In this document: piece by piece, positions 33,827 to 45,675 of the stretch
How positions within the stretch are numbered: position 1 is the stretch's first letter
Layout of the letters: each line of letters starts with the position of its first letter
Assembly (NCBI GenBank): GCA_030761205.1
Contig: JAULJL010000039.1
Location: 2,986,001-3,050,000, forward strand
Reading direction: 5' to 3'
DNA: 64,000 nucleotides
Source: Fremontodendron californicum
Taxonomy: Eukaryota; Streptophyta; Magnoliopsida; Malvales; Malvaceae
Notes under the pieces: model-generated
Database searches by the model: none
What the model saw: the letters and a program-made list of their open reading frames with translations, nothing else
What the model was told of the DNA's origin: nothing
Translations under genes and position numbers: made by a program

Positions 33827-34636
33827 GACAACATAGGAGGATGTGTGAACATCAATATAACAAGAAGCTACGGGAGCGAGAGAGAACATCATGACGCTGC
33901 CAATACCAATAACGCATACACGTCTACTATGCAGCATCCTTACATCAGTTTAGCAGGATAACATGCTGGTGTTGCCAAGAACACAGGCTTCCCGTTGACC
34001 AAAAGTTCCAAAATAAATTCCCATAACCCACACGCTAGCAGTATCTATTTTATGCTGTGCACATGCTGAACAATCAGTGGATTGGGTGCAGATTGGCTCT
34101 CAGTCCCATCCGGTCATAGAATGAAAACATCTTTGCCATTGTTAAAAGGCAATAATTGCCTAATTACGATAGAGAAAATTAGTTCACTTCTTGCAGAATT
34201 AAGCTAGGGCTTTTCCCCTATATCTTCCCTGGTAAACATTTCTCAGAATTTTTTTTCATTTTTATGAATATTATTAGTCTCAGAAGTAAGCTTATAACTC
34301 GCTGTGCCTTCTAGCTCGTAATTAAAAGCTATAAAATAAGCTTAATTGACACTAAAAATTCTTAACAAGTCAACACCAAGTCACCAACAGCATACAATTT
34401 TATTGTTTCACCTTAAAAATAAAAAAGAAAAAAAGAAATATATATATATGGGTTCAAAATATTTAGCAAAAACCCTAAACACCCAATTGACCCAAAACTT
34501 TCGTAGCGCAAATCAATTACAATCAGACCAAAAGAAACCTAAATTATCAAAAGAAAAGAAAAATTAATCGAACTAACTTTAAAAATAAAAAGGAAAAATA
34601 ATAGGGAGAAAACCCTTAATCAAGAAAACCCCTTAC

Positions 34637-34688
34637 CTGAAATTTTAATTTGGCCGATCTTGTCTGACAAAATCGAACCCGACGGTTC
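34637..34688 (-). other. Candidate 5' UTR exon 2 of the SAP gene
   Basis: On the minus strand the segment is bounded by an acceptor (CATGAGACAG|G) and a strong donor (TTTCAG|GTAAGGGG). It would splice to the coding exon near 33081. Inferred from splice motifs only. Confidence 0.5.
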
Positions 34689-34869
34689 CTGTCTCATGAA
34701 AATTAAATACACATATAAAATTCAATTTTAACATAAAAATTAATAATTAAAAATTAAAAATCCCTTTCTTCATATCTAATTTCAACCAAACAAAAAAATT
34801 TAAGAAAGGAGTAAAAATTAATATCATCGAAAGAGACAAAAAGGTAATAAAATAAAAAGAAACCCTTAC

Positions 34870-34960
34870 CTTAATCGAAGAGATTTATGTATGATAATCG
34901 AGAAACGAGACGAGAAAGTTTGATCGTATGATTTTTTTTTCGGATTTTAAAATTTTGTTT
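34870..34960 (-). other. Candidate 5' UTR exon 1 and promoter of the SAP gene
   Basis: Minus strand: TTTAAATA at about 34979-34986 as TATA-like box, a GA-rich start region, then a leader ending GATTAAG|GTAAGGG with donor at 34869. A 5' UTR intron is common in plant SAP genes. The transcription start is estimated. Confidence 0.45.
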
Positions 34961-34989
34961 CTCTCTCCTTTTTCCTCTTATTTAAAAGA

Positions 34990-36360
34990 CTACTACTTTT
35001 TCGCTGCCAAAGAAAGCTTTCCACCGAGTCGTGGATGCTTGACTCACTGCCCTTGGAAAAGATTATGTTTACAATTCTACCCTTGATTGTATATTACGTG
35101 GCTACTATTTATTGGGTTAGGAAGCAAGGGAATTTTTGGGAGTTTTGAGGATTAATCCGGCCTGTTGGGCCTACTTGAGCCCAAATAGCTTTTTCTTTTG
35201 GGTTGATCATGAATTTATAAGTTGGCTGAGAAAAAAAATCGAAAATCAATTTGATTGTAGTGTTCGGTTTGGTTTAAATTATTATTTTTTTATTTGGTTC
35301 GGATTTTGATTGGATATTAAATGTTTTAATTTAGTTTGGATTGGTTTTTCGTATCATGAAATAAAAATATTGAAAATATCCGAACCGAATTAAATTATAT
35401 TTTTTATAAAATGAAATAATTATTTTATTTCTAAATTTATTTAAAAATAATATTAAAAATCGATGAATCAAATCTATCTGAATAAAATTCGAATCGAACT
35501 GGTTTGATTTAACAACAAAATTTGATTTGATTTTTTAAAATTCAAAATATTATGTGTTAACTTAAATAACCAAACCAAAATCGATATGATCAGATCCATT
35601 ATCACCCCTATTTATGATTTTTATAGTTTTATATTGACTATATATAACGAATTTAATAATATTTGTCCGAAATTTCATGAGAAACTATTTTTTTAATAAA
35701 AATATGTCAACGTTTTCATTTATTAATTATTTTCACTCTCGTTCACTAATTTCTCCATCCGACAAGCTTATGATTTCGAATTTCTTTCTAATCACAGAAA
35801 TGGCATCAGGTTTTAATCTCATTAATAATTAAAGCTGCCCGTAAAATTCCAGCTGATTTGTGGTTCTATCTATCCATCTACAAACATTGAGCGCTATTCA
35901 TAACACGGATTTAAATTGCGGTAATCAACATATCACTTTTGTGGACATAACGAATGTTATTACGATCAATTACGATGAATATCGACAATAACGAAGAGAG
36001 CCGAAATTACAAAATAGGGACAGTAACATCGCGTTGTAATAATTATTCAAATTCCTAATTTATAACGTTTCTGATATTTATATTGAACCCTTCATTTTAA
36101 CAGGAGACATTGTGTAGCATCATTAAAGTCTAATAATTTGCTCAATACTCGGAAATATAAAACATAAATATAACTTTTTATTGCAAATTAAGTATCACAA
36201 GGAATTCAAATTGTCATCATATACATATGAAGTGAAGAAAGATTAATCTTCAATCAATTGAACCCAAGTAATCAAATTTGTGCCTACTAATTAGTTTTAC
36301 ATTATTAATCCTCCATTTTCTTGATCTTCAATACGGATATGTTTTCATAGATTTATCTGC
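34990..36360. other. Intergenic DNA between SAP and AGP genes
   Basis: No supported gene. 35240-35610 is a degenerate 'cggtttggttt' / 'aaaccgaa' word repeat ending ATCACCCCTAT, like the 'AGGGGTG' repeats of plant genomes. 35890-36010 has a short 'gcgataacgg'-type repeat also seen near 61150-61260. Confidence 0.5.
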
Positions 36361-36364
36361 TTAA

Positions 36365-36550
36365 TTACTGCAGATAGTAAGCAAAGAAAGAAACAAGGGA
36401 GGCCCCAACCAAGGACCCAAGAACAGGCAAGGCTGACGATGCGGCGGAGGCTGGGCCTGGGGCGGCAGCTGGGGCGTCAGTGGAGGCCATGACGGCGCTC
36501 ATTGAGGCGGCGGCGACAATGACAGCGCAGGAGATCTTCTTCATGTCCAT
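36365..36550 (-). CDS. Arabinogalactan peptide, AGP23-like
   Basis: A complete 61-aa precursor starting MDMKKISC in a good context (CACCATGGAC). Residues 1-22 form a signal peptide (cleavage after VMA). The mature peptide of about 16 residues is rich in Ala-Pro and Pro-Ala dipeptides (DAPAAAPGPASAASS), the hydroxyproline/arabinogalactan attachment signal. The C-terminal hydrophobic tail (ALPVLGSLVGASLVSFFAYY) is a GPI-anchor addition signal. Overall length and the conserved SAASSALP...GSLVGASLVS tail are those of the AGP23 group, which in Arabidopsis is pollen-expressed. Predicted location is the outer face of the plasma membrane or cell wall. Confidence 0.9.
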   Translation of the reverse strand: MDMKKISCAVIVAAASMSAVMASTDAPAAAPGPASAASSALPVLGSLVGASLVSFFAYYLQ

Positions 36551-36599
36551 GGTGGAGTTGAATAAGCTCTCAGAGAGACCTGCCTTTTATTTTGGTGAT

Positions 36600-38192
36600 G
36601 AAAAATTTATTTTGTGATTTTTGTTGGTGTTTTTATTTTCTCTTTTTCTTGCAGGTCTGAAGGTGATGGAGGGTGCTAAAGGGGATTTTAAAGGTAAGAT
36701 TTAGGGCTATTTTTAGGAAGAAACGGTTTTCGTCAGCTTAAAAAATGGCTTTACGTGTTTGGTTTTGCATGGTTTGAGGACTGAGATTTGCATGCAAAAT
36801 TCGGAATACGTTGCAATGATAAATTTGTGGAGCAAACTTTGGTCAAAACCTATCCTTAAATTTCGCATTTTCCATTAAAATGGAAAAACAATATTAATTC
36901 ACGAAGCCTAAGTGGATCTCTTTGTGATACGAGGATATAAATTTATTAATTGTTACAATTTCATATAATTTTTTTATAATTAATATTTTAATAAATCATT
37001 CGTTAAATTTAATAATCTATTCGTATTTATCATGTATGTAAAATTTTAAATGAATTTAATATTTAAATATTGATAAAAAAATATTATTTCAATATATCAT
37101 TTAACTTTTAAAATTTTATTTATTATCAAATATATAATTAAAAAATTTATTCAAATTTAGAGAAGAACAGTGTAACGGGAATATGATCAGCTCTCTTGAA
37201 ATAGAATTAATGAACAATAATCAGCTAATAATGGAAAGGAGCTTAAGCTACCTAGCCTTTAATAGATATGTTAATGGTTTGAACTATTCATTTAAGTCCG
37301 AAAGTCCGTTCGATTTTGAGTAAATTTGGAGAAAAATATTAATTCCGAAAATGGACTTAATTAAGTAAAAAAAAAATGAGATCTGTTTAATTTAAAAACA
37401 AGCTGAATCTTGGACATAATATTTTTTGTCCAAGCTGGTTCAATTTGTTTTACTATTAGTTATATAAATTTTCGATAGGGATCGATCATTTTTAAGAGGA
37501 ATCAATCATTTTTTTAAGAATGATTGATGATTTTTTAAGAATGATCAATCTTTTTAAGAGGGATCAATCATTCTGTGTAAAAATCTGGACAGACTTCTAC
37601 GAGCCTGGGCAGTGTCCTTATATAGACGGATCGGGTCCCGATGTAAAATTTTACTTATATTTCGAGCCGAAACGAATTTGAACAGTTCTCACGAAACTTC
37701 TTAATACCATGCCTGAGTCTAGATTTATCCAAGGTCGAGTTATCCATCGGCCCAACCCGAATTTGGTGGGGTTTGGGTAAGGATTTACGTAATTCATGTC
37801 GAGCTAGTCCAGCCCGAATTACTATTTATTAAATAAAAATTTTTATTTAAATTTAATTATAAAATATAATATTTTTTAATATTTTGTGAACAGTAAAATA
37901 AGATAAAGGACCAACCCGAGCCCGAGCATGGATAAGAAAATAAAAAATTTAAAGACCGCAACTCAATCCATGAATGAATCTATGATTCTGAATCCAACCC
38001 AAATCCGACACAATCCAAGCCATAATCATATCTATCTTGAAATATTATAACTGAATTTTGAATGGGAACAAATATAACTTTGAACCTGCCAGGCCCATAA
38101 CTAGGCGCTCCAGTACAACTATATTGGTTTCAATGCTTAATTTCCAAGTAATTGATAAGATACTTGATAATCTGTGTCTGTCTGGCCCTAAC
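36600..38192. other. Intergenic DNA with decayed MITEs
   Basis: No supported gene. About 36930-37180 is a diverged copy of the 29581-29917 element. About 37271-37693 is a decayed long-subfamily TAGACCTG MITE (CCGAAAGTCCGTTCGAT block; ends near TTGAACTATTC and GAACAGTTC). About 37723-38025 is another weak copy (GGCCCAACCCGAATT; CAATCCATGAATGAATC). Confidence 0.5.
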
Positions 38193-38507
38193 TAGACCTA
38201 GTCACAGATCGGGCAGTCCGTTCGGCCCGATAAGTCTTATCCATATTAGATCGGATCTAGGTAGGGATTTTAATGATCCGGATCGGTCCGACGAGGATCA
38301 CTATTTATCAAATAAAAATAATAATATTTTTTAAATTTAATTTTAAAAATATATAAAAAAAATTTAAATAAAAAAATATTTTTTAATATAATGAACAGTA
38401 AATATGGGTCGGCAAGCCGAGCCGGTCCGACCTTGGGTCAGGCCTGGGCAAAGAAATAAAAAAAACAAAATTGAACCGCGGACCAACCCGGCCCATGAGT
38501 ACCTCTA
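38193..38507. mobile_element. TAGACCTG MITE copy with perfect target duplication (315 bp)
   Basis: Ends TAGACCTAGTCACAGATCGG and CCGGCCCATGAGTACCTCTA. Identical 8-bp flanks GCCCTAAC at 38185-38192 and 38508-38515. AT-rich centre without coding frames. Confidence 0.9.
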
Positions 38508-39183
38508 GCCCTAACCGTATTTCCTTAAAAAAAAAAACTTAATTTTTGGTAAGCTTATAAGAGCCTCAATTAATATAAGTATATAACCATCAAAATTGAA
38601 GACTTTATAAACTAAGCTCACAAAATTTTCAGTTTCTATCCCTTTCAATGTAAATAACAATTTCCACTATAAATAATTGCATGTCATCCTTGTTGCAGCA
38701 GATTAAATATTTGCTAATTTTTATAAATAAATAAAAAATATTCAAATATGCGTACCCTCAAACTTTAATAAAAATAAAACTAAACTCTAAACTTTTATTG
38801 CATGTAAATAAAATTATAATTTTTTATAATTATAATTATAAAATTTTAAAATCAATTAAAAAAAACCTTAATTGGAATAACTTTTAAGTTATTTTATAAC
38901 TTAAGTTATTTTATAAAAATCTACTTAAAATGTTAAAAAAAAAAAAATTATGGCTTGTTACGGGTTTAATTATCAGCAATGCTTCCAATTGAACTATTTT
39001 CATTAATTTTAAAATTTTATATGGTTATAATTACACACACAAAAAAAATTATAACTTTATTTACACGCAATAAAAAGTTAAGAGCTTAATTCTATTCTTT
39101 ATTAAAGTTTGAGAATATATTAATTATTAGACCAAAAAATTTATTTGCCAATTCGAATTAATTAAACTTTAATTAGACCCAAT

Positions 39184-39310
39184 TAGACATGTTCATGGGT
39201 CAGGTTATCAGTCCAAGTCCAAGCTCGAAGGCCCATCCAATATTTGGAAGGATTTGGACAAAAATATTAAGCCCGAAAAATGGGTATGGACTAAATAAAA
39301 AGCCATTTTT
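39184..39310. mobile_element. TAGACCTG MITE, long subfamily, truncated
   Basis: Starts TAGACATGTTCATGGGTCAG and keeps the CCCATCCAATATTTGGAAGG block. It stops where copia gag sequence begins (short AAAAAGCCATTTTT duplication at the joint). No right terminus. Confidence 0.6.
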
Positions 39311-39319
39311 TAAAAAGCC

Positions 39320-39583
39320 ATTTTTCTTGCATAGGAAGTCATCAGAATGCTTCCATGCTTCCACCGAGGCTACAATCGTAGTATCGGTCTCTCCCTCGTT
39401 CAAAGTCGGGGCCTCCTCCCTTAAGAACTTGGCTAGGTTGAGGGTGGTTAGATTAAACAGCATCTTTTGCTGCTATCGTTTGAAGTCCAGACCACTGAAC
39501 TTTTCGGGTTTCTCACCATGTGTAACATGTAGAGGTTATGGTTTTACGGGCGCTCTAGTATTTCCGATAGATGTTTCAGCCAT
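39320..39583 (-). pseudogene. Ty1/copia gag fragment
   Basis: From an ATG at 39583 the minus strand reads MAETSIGNT, then HGEKPEKFSGLDFKR, then QQKMLFNLTTLNLAKFL, then VASVEAWKHSDDFLC. This is the N-terminal gag segment typical of plant copia elements. Two in-frame stops interrupt it, and it is cut off at about 39320 by the MITE fragment. The rest of gag and all of pol are absent. Confidence 0.75.
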
Positions 39584-39589
39584 ATGTTA

Positions 39590-40211
39590 TTTCAAAAATA
39601 ACAGGATCAACTCTCGTATAATTAATAAAAATTATACTACTTATAAAGTTCACAACAATATATATACACATATATATATATATATTACAAAACAATATAT
39701 ACATATATATGTTATCACAAATTAAAAATATATTAAAACAAATATATATGCTGCCAACAGATGTATATAATATATATATATATTATAACACTTAAACAAA
39801 TATTATAACGTGTATATATATATGTGTGATAACAAGTAATAAAAGCAAACTAAAAAATTTAAAAATATTATAACGTATACAAATGTAAATATCACTTACA
39901 GGAGCAATATAACGTTATAATATTATAACAAATATAGCAATGCAATAATATATATCTGTACTGTGTATATATGTTATATCAGTTTATAAATATGATAACA
40001 AAGTAACAAATATTAGAATAAAAGCAAACTAATATAATATAAATGGAAACCAAGTTGCAGCAACAACAACAGTAATATATATATATATATATATAACAAT
40101 ATATTCTAACAAACAATATATAACAAAAAGAAAAACGTCTTAAGATTGTTGTTTGCTATATACTGAAAATATAAACAGAATATACGTGTAAACAAATAAT
40201 AAGAAGATGAA

Positions 40212-40246
<35 letters not shown>

Positions 40247-40317
40247 TAACAAACAATATATAACAAAAAGAAAAACGTCTTAAAATTGTTGTTTGCTATA
40301 TACTGAAAATATAAACA

Positions 40318-40351
<34 letters not shown>

Positions 40352-40470
40352 AAATAATAAGAAGATGAACTGATATATATATATATACACACGAATAGAA
40401 TTTAGAACAACAATGCTTATAGACTTCAATCAAACAGCAAAGATACAGAATCGAATATAAAGACACTTAC
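39590..40470. repeat. AT-rich leader with an internal duplication
   Basis: Long (AT)n runs and a direct duplication of about 140 bp: the block containing AACAAACAATATATAACAAA, then AAACGTCTTAA, then ATTGTTGTTTGCTATATACTG, occurs at about 40095-40220 and 40230-40385. It lies between the copia LTR and the gag fragment. Confidence 0.65.
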
Positions 40471-40479
40471 AAGAATTGA

Positions 40480-41318
40480 TTTGAAAAAATCAATATCGAG
40501 TCAAGGTTGGACCTCTAACCTTAAGACGTTTTTTGCTGTCTAAAGGTGCTTACAATTTGAAATATATCGTCTCCCAAGTTTTCTCGATAATCGTTGCAAA
40601 TGAGAGCACACTCGAATGCAACACAGCGAACAGAAGAATGCTTAAGTCTCTCTCTCAGAAGACACAAAAAAATTCGGTGAATAAGTAAGTAAAACAGACA
40701 GAATACCCCAGTATTTATAAAAATACAGAGGACCGTTCGAAAAAGGTGTACCAGTTGGATGATAACTGTTCGATCAGAACAGACACACTAATTGGGATGA
40801 ACCGGTTCAGTCAACCACTTCACCGAACCGACTTGAGACTTGACTCGTCCTAACATATACATTCTAGAAGGCATACAGACCGGTTCGATCAAATACCGAA
40901 AAGACAAGAATTATTCGGACAAAAAGCTGGTTGGATAATTGGGCTGGCAGCAAAAAAAAATAGAACATTGCAGGCCCAGGCCTGACCCGACGATGCGCGT
41001 GTGTGGTCCAGGCCATATTGTGTAGGTTCTCACCCACCACAAAACTTGGGTGCCCCTTGGGGCCCAACCCAACATTGGAACAAAGCCTATATAAACAACT
41101 AGCATAAGCTATACTTTGTTCTATATGGGATTGATATCACATATAACTTCAACCAACTATCTTCCTCTTCAAGTGGGTTTTAATGAGACCAATTTCTCAT
41201 TCACAATTTGATATCAATTGTGTACGTTAATGTACATCGTATATCAAGTTACGACAATCTACGTATTAGAATATGTATTTCGTATGTATACACAAAATAA
41301 AAGCTATGATATCCAACA
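40480..41318 (-). mobile_element. Copia LTR (5' side of the gag fragment), approximate
   Basis: On the minus strand it begins TGTTGGATATCATAGC at 41318, a typical copia LTR start. Promoter-like TATA motifs are TTTATATAGGC (about 41088-41098) and TTTTTATAAATACTGG (about 40706-40722). The downstream end is not certain and no initiator-tRNA primer site is visible, so the left limit is approximate. Confidence 0.5.
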
Positions 41319-41319
41319 T

Positions 41320-42950
41320 CTCAACCAGGTGAAATAATACCGAGTTAAATGCTCATGCGTGAAATAATAAATTCATGTTTAATATCGAGTTAAATGCTGC
41401 GTGAAATAATAAACTCTCTTTGTATTTGTTTTTTACACGTTTATACAATTGCCCATCTCAATCTTTGGACCAATGGCAAACAAAATGTTTATGCACCTTT
41501 TAATCGATGGATTTCTGTTTCTTTTTATCCAATGGATTATTATGCTTGTTGTATTAAATACAATAATTAATAATTTTATTTATCATTTTTAATGTATTGA
41601 ATAAAAATATTATTATATATGATAATCTTAAAATACTCGTTAACAAAATCCTTGATGAAGTGACCATTTGGTTATGATCATAAAAATATAAGTATCAATA
41701 AGTTACTTTTAAAGTTTTGTTACCAAAACAATATGTAACTCAAAGTTTAAAGATCATGGCTGTTAATTTATCTAAAATTTAAAGACTAAAAGGTTATAAC
41801 TTCTAAATAATCCTCATGAGAAATATAAAAAATGGTGCTGAAAAATATTTAAGGTCCATATGTATACCGTAGCAAAGAGGTAACAGTCTCAAGATTCAAA
41901 ATTGATTGCTGCAGCATTAACGCGACACAATCTTAAATTCTAGATTTGTTACCTAATCTGGAGGCAATGCATTTTTAATGGAAAGATTTGGGTTGCTTCC
42001 CATGTAAATACTCATTAACTTCCATATTCTTTGAATGGGTAAATTACTATATTTTAATTTCATTTTGGGGTGCTTGAAATAACTAGGATTTGGATTTTCA
42101 AGATTTGGGTGCTTGACCTTGAAAAAGCAAATTACGTTGATATGAATGTATTATGCATAAGAAGAATAAGGGCTCATTTGGTAAATTTTATTTTTTTTAA
42201 AAGATTTATAATATTTTAAATAATAAATAAATTTATAGGTAAATATATTATTATCAAAATTTTATTTTATTTTTTGTTTAAAAAATTTGAAGTAACTTTG
42301 ATAATTTAATAAATAAATTTTATCATTATTTAATATAATAAATAAATTTTATCATTGTATAATAAAAATAATATGATAAATTTTTTATTTTTTATTTTTT
42401 TTTAATTTTATAAATATAAAATAATTTTAAATTTTTATTATATATAAATTTAAATCCAATATTCATAAAGATCATTTTTTCTTTTTACTACAATTCATCT
42501 TAACGTCACCGCTTACATCCAAATACATATCACATGTTGATTTTAATTTTTCAACTACAGTACTCAATCTCACCGCTACAGTAAGTAATCTCATTTCTAC
42601 TATTATTTTTAATATCATCAAAATCAATTTTATCGTTTATCTAAATAAAAAATTTATTTTAAACCTATTTAAAAATTAAATGAATAATTAGATTCGATTT
42701 GAATTGGATCGGATATGAAAAGAGGAATATTTTTAATTCTGTCCACCTTCATCCAACCTGTACGACATAGGTTCGCCCGACTAACATTCAAACAAACGTG
42801 TCAACCTCTAACTGGCTTCCGCCTACAGACAGCTAAACTGTTCCACTTCAAACCGCACTCAAAAAAATCTCTTCAGTTTTGTTCACTCAATTTATTAGCT
42901 GTCATGTGAACGTTACCCATCTGTCACTCTCCCCTCCGTAGGCCCCACGC
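41320..42950. other. Intergenic DNA upstream of the second AGP gene
   Basis: No supported gene. AT-rich. 42175-42420 starts GGGCTCATTTGGTAA, like a DNA-transposon terminus, but I see no matching inverted end. Confidence 0.45.
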
Positions 42951-42962
42951 GCCGCTCCCTCC

Positions 42963-42970
42963 CCTATAAA
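42963..42970 (+). promoter_or_regulatory. TATA box of the second AGP gene
   Basis: CTATAAATACTC in a CCCTCCCC-rich context, about 120 bp upstream of the ATG at 43087, followed by a CT- and CA-rich leader. Transcription would start near 42995. Confidence 0.6.
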
Positions 42971-43086
42971 TACTCTCCTTTCCCTTCCCAAACCCTAACA
43001 AAAAACACCAAAACGAACAACATTCTCTCCCAATTTCCAAAATTTCAACCCAAAAAAAAAAAATTCTCACTTTCTCTCTTTCAGAA

Positions 43087-43278
43087 ATGGCTCAAGTTAG
43101 CATCTTGAAGGCTTTTTTGGTGGCTTTGGTCATGGCATTCTTAACCGCCGCCTCGGCGCAGGTTAGCGAGGCGCCGTCTCCTGCCCCAGACGCTGGTGCT
43201 GGATTCTTTGTAGGCGTTTCTAGCGCAGCCGTTGGCTTCTCTTTGATTGTTTCTCTTCTTGCTTTCTTGAAACTTTAA
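43087..43278 (+). CDS. Arabinogalactan peptide, AGP15/AGP21-like
   Basis: A complete 63-aa precursor. Residues 1-24 are a signal peptide (cleavage after AASA, leaving an N-terminal Gln that often cyclises). The mature core is about 14 residues with the glycomodule EAPSPAPDAGAG. The C-terminal hydrophobic tail (FFVGVSSAAVGFSLIVSLLA) is a GPI-anchor signal. Length and order (QxSEAPxPxP, short mature peptide, Ala/Gly-rich tail) fit the AGP15/21/22 group of AG peptides, expressed broadly at the cell surface. Context TCAGAAATGGCT is a good plant start. A possible polyadenylation region (AATATAATAA) follows near 43420. Confidence 0.88.
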   Translation: MAQVSILKAFLVALVMAFLTAASAQVSEAPSPAPDAGAGFFVGVSSAAVGFSLIVSLLAFLKL

Positions 43279-43979
43279 ATTTAAGGGCTTTTTTTTCTTT
43301 GGCTTTTCTCTATCGGTCGTTTTCTCTTTTTTTTTTTTTGGTTTCATATCTTTTTTCTGTTTTCATTCTTTGCTACTTCATTGGGCCATTGTAATGAAGT
43401 TGATTGTTTGAACTTTGAATATAATAATTCTAATGTATTTTTTGTGGTATTATTTTTTTTAGCAATTCTTATTTAGCTTCACTCACTAATATCAATCAAA
43501 GCAATATTTCTTGGCCAAAAAAAGAATCAAAGCAATATTCCAGTATGAACTTTTTGTAATTACCCAAAAACAAATTGAGCAAATTTGACAAATAATTCGA
43601 TCGAATCCAAATTCCCATGTCTGGCTATGAATAAAGGAAGAGAAAGTTGAGATTTTGAAAAATAAAATAAATTTAAGTTGAGATTAGGATTTGGGATTTG
43701 GAACGTAGCCGTTTTATCGCAATTAATTGTAATACCACGATCACAATTTAAATCTTTGCTTCCGACTGTCATTGGAAATCAAGATATTGAACTCTGATTA
43801 TGGTGGAATCACACAATAAATAAACAGATGTGGATTTCGAAAATGGGGGCAAAACTTGGTCTATTTCTCTGCCTCAAAAGTTTGCAAGTTGCTTGAAATT
43901 TATGCTCTCATGCACAGCTAAGATGCAGCTGTTGAGTTTGCTGTATGATGAAATAAAATAGAATCAATTATTCAATAGG

Positions 43980-44140
43980 GATAACACGACATGAAAAAAA
44001 ATAACTCGAGCAAGTCACGAAAACACAAATATATTGAAACATATATAACAAGAGTTAATAACTTATCAAAATTTATATAAATATATAATATTCTAAATAC
44101 AATTATGACATGACACGAATACACAAATTATCATATCTAC
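43980..44140 (-). mobile_element. Decayed relative of the TAGACCTGG MITE
   Basis: Minus strand carries 'cgtgtcatgtcataattgtg'-like words and the TATAAATTTTGATAAGTTAT block that also occurs at 53670-53700. The ends are eroded. Similar weak traces lie at 25100-25230 and 60130-60310. Confidence 0.4.
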
Positions 44141-44470
44141 TAAGTTTATGCTCTATTTCAGCCATGAAGAGTACGAGCAACCCAACCATCTCATTCTCTT
44201 CTGCAAAAGGTAGGAGGAATAACAAATAATAGCATCCACAAGTTTGGCAGGAAGTATTATTGGTGGAGCAAGTTGTGGAATAGGATTCCATTTTGATATA
44301 ATATGACTTAATTCTTATTGCCATGGCTAATTAGGACAGATCTCTATCTAGAGGAATCCTTAGGGAAAACAATGATTTCATTGCTAACATCATATTTCAG
44401 TCAAAATCAGGGCATCTGCAGTGCCTTAAGAATCACTTTCCTCCACTAGTTATCACAATCAACACAACAA

Positions 44471-44669
44471 CTATGTTATTCGGACTCGGGTGTGAGTGTC
44501 GGATACATGTATGTGTCTAATACAGGTATTTTTATTATTTTTTTTTAAGTTTTTTCATATATTTGGAGGGTCTTTGGAGGGTTATATCTACATACCCATA
44601 TCCAGATATACGTCGTACACGGATGTCGGATACAGATACTTAAAAAAATAAAGTATTAAAGCAACATAG
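44471..44669 (+). mobile_element. CTATGTT MITE copy 3 (199 bp)
   Basis: Starts CTATGTTATTCGGACTCGGG, ends AGCAACATAG. The 7-bp word ACAACAA abuts both ends (44464-44470 and 44670-44676). The interior has the family blocks CATATATTTGGAGGGTC and GTACACGGATGTCGGATAC. Confidence 0.8.
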
Positions 44670-44679
44670 ACAACAACCT

Positions 44680-45074
44680 ATCAATGATTCTCCCATTAAT
44701 AAAGGTAATCCAAACACACCCCAATAAATACCATTGGAATGAATAGATGAACCTGAATATATGCAGCAGCCGGGATTGAAAGAACTTCTTGCAAACCAAA
44801 TACAAAGAACAATGAATAAATGCGAAGGACTTCTTTGATTCTTTCCCTACAAATAAATGATGAATTATTCATACAAATCATCTGCCAGTTGTTTGCTACT
44901 TTCCCCAGCATATGGGACAGGCTCATGCAGGTGGCAGGAGCAGTGCAATGCTAAGTCTAAGTCCTACTGATATACAAACTACAAATTAAATGTACAAGTT
45001 GATAGTTGAGTACAACATAAACTTTATATTCTTTCTTTGGATATATACATCTTGTTTTTAGGATCTAAAGCTTT
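44680..45074. other. Intergenic DNA
   Basis: No supported gene. The minus-strand open frame at 44696-44926 has no recognisable domain. Confidence 0.4.
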
Positions 45075-45373
45075 AGTATAATAAACTCAAACCCATCCTC
45101 AAAGCTAGCTTGTAAGGTGGAGAGTCTAATAGGGTATATAAGCCACACTCAGGTAACAAAGGTAAGTAATGTGAAACTTTTGACACCTCTTCTCAACAGA
45201 TACTTAATGAAATCGGCGTAGAACAAGCAACCTAACAGAATGAGCAAGAGACATAGCTTTGATACTAAGTTAAAAACTCAAAACCCAATCTAAAAAACTA
45301 GCTTGTAAGGTGGAGAGTTTAATAGAGTATATAAATCAGACTAAAATGTAAGAGGTAGGTGAGACTTTTGACA
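45075..45373 (-). mobile_element. TRIM-like element (299 bp)
   Basis: Direct repeats of about 105 bp (about 45082-45185 and 45271-45373) share CTAGCTTGTAAGGTGGAGAG, then a TATATAA motif, then ACTTTTGACA. On the minus strand they begin TGTCAAAAGT. Between them is about 85 bp with a degenerate initiator-tRNA primer site (minus TTAGTATCAAAGC). Identical 5-bp flanks GCTTT at 45070-45074 and 45374-45378. Confidence 0.75.
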
Positions 45374-45675
45374 GCTTTGATTCATGCAGGATCATGCATT
45401 TCAAGAAACTGTCCTTTTGGACTCTTGAATGTCATTAAGAGCAGGTGATAGGCGTAGTGCAGCAAATCCTAGTACAGCAAATCCTAGTAAGCAGTGCATT
45501 TGTTTGACAACCCAACCCAATGGGCTAATGAGGAAAATGTACAAGAGTGACAAATCCTAGTAAGCAGTGCAGCAAATGCTTCAGGCCCAATTTGTTTGAT
45601 AAGGCTTGAGGCTCAAATTTTATTTATAGCCTATAAATGTAGCCTGGAGGAAAAATGAAAAAGTGAAGCCCTTGT

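Noticed and set aside
39189..39725. 178-codon plus-strand frame
   Set aside because: The opposite strand has recognisable copia gag; this frame is its shadow plus AT-rich sequence.
44696..44926. 76-codon minus-strand frame
   Set aside because: No signal, domain or codon evidence; length is expected by chance in this composition.
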